Shown: positions 12,409 through 13,804 of the stretch, one piece after another
Numbering within the stretch: the first letter of the stretch is position 1
Layout: each line of letters opens with the position of its first letter
Source of the DNA: an uncultured Clostridia bacterium
GTDB taxonomy: Bacteria > Bacillota > Clostridia > Oscillospirales > Acutalibacteraceae
Length of the DNA stretch: 13,804 nt
Assembly: GCA_947168785.1 (NCBI GenBank)
Contig: CAMVNL010000018.1
Coordinates: 1 to 13,804 of the forward strand
Direction of reading: 5' to 3'
Position numbers and translations under genes: made by a program
Notes under the pieces: generated by a model
Told to the model about the DNA's origin: nothing
Database searches by the model: none
The model's input: the letters and a program-made list of their open reading frames with translations, nothing else

Positions 12409-13804
12409 TTACCGTCTGGTAAACAGCTTGATGATCTTTTTGAACAGGGCGAGGATGGCGGCGAGGGTGGCCCTGAACCGTTCGATGAAGGAATCCATAA
12501 AGCCGTGGTGACCGCCGTCTTCTGAGGGGGCGGGCTCATCCACAAACCGCAGCACCAGCTGCTCGGTGTAGGCGCTTCCGTCGGTTTTCATCTCGTCCGT
12601 CAGCAGGTCGCCGCACTCCACCCGCAGGATCAGGTTCCGGTCGGGTTCGCTGCCGAACAGGGTCTGCACTCGGTTGAAGCTGGCATAGGAGGCGGGCTTC
12701 ACGAAAAAGTCGTTCACCACCGCGCCGGAGGCAAGCCGGAAGTGGTTTTCATCCACGATCTTGCCGGATTGCAGGACGTCGTATTCGGTGTATTCGCTGC
12801 CGTCTGCGGCGTTCAATTGCAGGCGGTCAAAGCGCAGCCCCTTCACCTCGTGATCGAGGCAGAGCACGTAGGCGGCGTTCAGCAGATCGTAGGCGGTGAA
12901 CGCACCTTCGCCCGTCGCGCCGGAAACGGCTGCGACGCCATCGGTGAAGGTGTAGGTCAGCACCGGCTTCTCACAGCCGGAAACGCTTGTTCCGGCGGGG
13001 GCGAAGACCTTCGTCACGTTCGCGCAAGCGTTGAAGGCGGCGCCGTCCACAGCGGTGACGCCCTCCTTGATATAGACGTAGTCAAAATCATCCGCCGCCC
13101 ACGGCGCGGGATCGGTATAGGAATAGGTCGCGCCGCTGCCGCTGATGACAAGGGTGCCGTGATCCACGTACCAATAACAATCGTCGCCGCACAGGCCGTA
13201 GCGGTCGCAGTCGAGGGGGGCGCGGCACACGTCGCAGGCCCCGTCGCCGTTTTCATCCATGTGCCAGACGATGGGCGTTTCCACGCTTTCGGTGAGCACC
13301 GTCTGACAGACGGAGCAGCTCACCTGCGCCGTGCTGCCCGTGGCAAGGCAGGTGGCGGAGACGGCCGCCTTGCTGATATAGGGCTTGTGGCCCGGGGCGG
13401 GGATCGTCTGCCCGTAGGTCAGGGTGACGCCGCAGATATCGCAGACCGTGTCGCCGGAATAGCCGTCCTCGGTGCAGGAGGCCGCCTTTTCATTGGCCGT
13501 CTTCGTCTCCGTATGCTCGCAGATGTACGCGCCGCAGTCGTCGCAATAGCCGTCGCGGACCTCGTCCCTGTGGGGCGTCATGGCCAGCTTTTCCGGGGTA
13601 GAGGACAGCAGCTCACCGCAGCGGGCGCAGTAGATCACATTGTCATAGCCGCCCTCCGACGTGCAGGTGGGCTGAACCACGTTTTCACGCACCGCCTCGG
13701 CGGGGTCGTGGCCCAGCGGGGCCTCCGTCAGCTCGTGGCCGGAGATCCATTCGCCGCAGTCCGCGCACCGCTCGCCGGCGGTGTAGCCGGCCTCGGTGCA
13801 GGTG
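12409..13804 (-). CDS. Large exported cysteine-repeat / BspA-type surface protein, C-terminal part
   Basis: The frame is open to the right edge, so the gene begins outside the window; 464 residues are visible. The GTG at 13692 is not a start, because the same repeats continue upstream of it (CTEAGYTAGERCADCGEWIS). Residues 1-200 hold cysteine units of the form CTxxGY...CxxCG...GH, with two acidic-Gly/Cys loops: HRDEVRDGYCDDC (78-90) and HMDENGDGACDVC (181-193). Residues 208-270 resemble the BspA entry module (WYVDHGTLVISGSG, VYIKEGVTAVDGAAF), with only a trace of LRR after it. About 282-425 is a domain I do not recognise, with AYDLLNAAYVLCLDHEVKG and repeated EYTEYD/SAYTEQL strands; it could be a beta-sandwich. 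The last 27 residues (SFIERFRATLAAILALFKKI and on to FTRR) form a basic amphipathic tail like that of the next gene downstream. It is a relative of the 1660-aa protein, has its own terminator, and is probably surface exposed. Confidence 0.8.
   Translation of the reverse strand, partial: TCTEAGYTAGERCADCGEWISGHELTEAPLGHDPAEAVRENVVQPTCTSEGGYDNVIYCARCGELLSSTPEKLAMTPHRDEVRDGYCDDCGAYICEHTETKTANEKAASCTEDGYSGDTVCDICGVTLTYGQTIPAPGHKPYISKAAVSATCLATGSTAQVSCSVCQTVLTESVETPIVWHMDENGDGACDVCRAPLDCDRYGLCGDDCYWYVDHGTLVISGSGATYSYTDPAPWAADDFDYVYIKEGVTAVDGAAFNACANVTKVFAPAGTSVSGCEKPVLTYTFTDGVAAVSGATGEGAFTAYDLLNAAYVLCLDHEVKGLRFDRLQLNAADGSEYTEYDVLQSGKIVDENHFRLASGAVVNDFFVKPASYASFNRVQTLFGSEPDRNLILRVECGDLLTDEMKTDGSAYTEQLVLRFVDEPAPSEDGGHHGFMDSFIERFRATLAAILALFKKIIKLFTRR

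Noticed and set aside
13690..13692. GTG as start of a 427-residue protein
   Set aside because: The reading frame and the same cysteine repeats continue to the window edge, and there is no ribosome binding site. It is an internal valine of a truncated gene.

Overview
The window looks like chromosomal DNA of a GC-rich, Gram-positive, gut-type anaerobe of the Clostridia (Oscillospiraceae-like). This is inferred from strong AGGAGG ribosome binding sites, sigma-A type promoters, BspA-like leucine-rich-repeat surface proteins with cysteine-rich tails, and a small conserved 7-helix membrane protein that I associate with Clostridia. No rRNA, tRNA, CRISPR array or transposase gene was seen.

Layout. 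At the left edge (1-333, minus) is the start of an exported protein. It diverges from a two-gene plus-strand unit: an S66 LD-carboxypeptidase/MccF-like serine peptidase (574-1404) and a cytoplasmic GH43 glycoside hydrolase (1445-2353). A bidirectional terminator (2441-2478) separates that unit from a converging minus-strand operon. Read 5' to 3', that operon is: a consensus promoter (6576-6604), glycerophosphodiester phosphodiesterase (GTG start, 6541-5828), a 7-helix membrane protein of unknown function (5804-5145), an SRAP/HMCES/YedK abasic-site protein (5139-4531), and a 678-residue fusion of a microbial PARG macrodomain with an ARH/DraG-type ADP-ribosylglycohydrolase (4534-2498). The last two genes overlap in ATGA.

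The right half, also minus strand, holds two very large exported modular proteins. The complete one (6715-11697, 1660 aa) has a signal peptide, BspA-type LRR_5 repeats, a long cysteine-rich repeat region with a duplicated ~165-residue block, a PPC-like beta domain, six modules joining a DxDxDG loop to a CxxC pair, and a basic amphipathic C-terminal helix. The upstream one (12409 to the right edge) is cut by the window and has related modules and a similar tail. Between them (11881-12333) lies a 453-bp non-coding MITE-like element with 34-35 bp terminal inverted repeats and two further levels of nested palindromes. A pair of 11-bp direct repeats with a 21-bp period sits just upstream of the promoter of the 1660-aa gene.

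Most interesting points. First, the double ADP-ribose eraser, with both active sites apparently intact, is translationally coupled to an abasic-site DNA-crosslinking protein. This suggests an ADP-ribose or DNA-damage repair unit. Second, a similar aromatic/basic amphipathic helix occurs in all three exported proteins of the window, as a C-terminal tail in two and just after the signal peptide in the third. Third, the nested-palindrome element.
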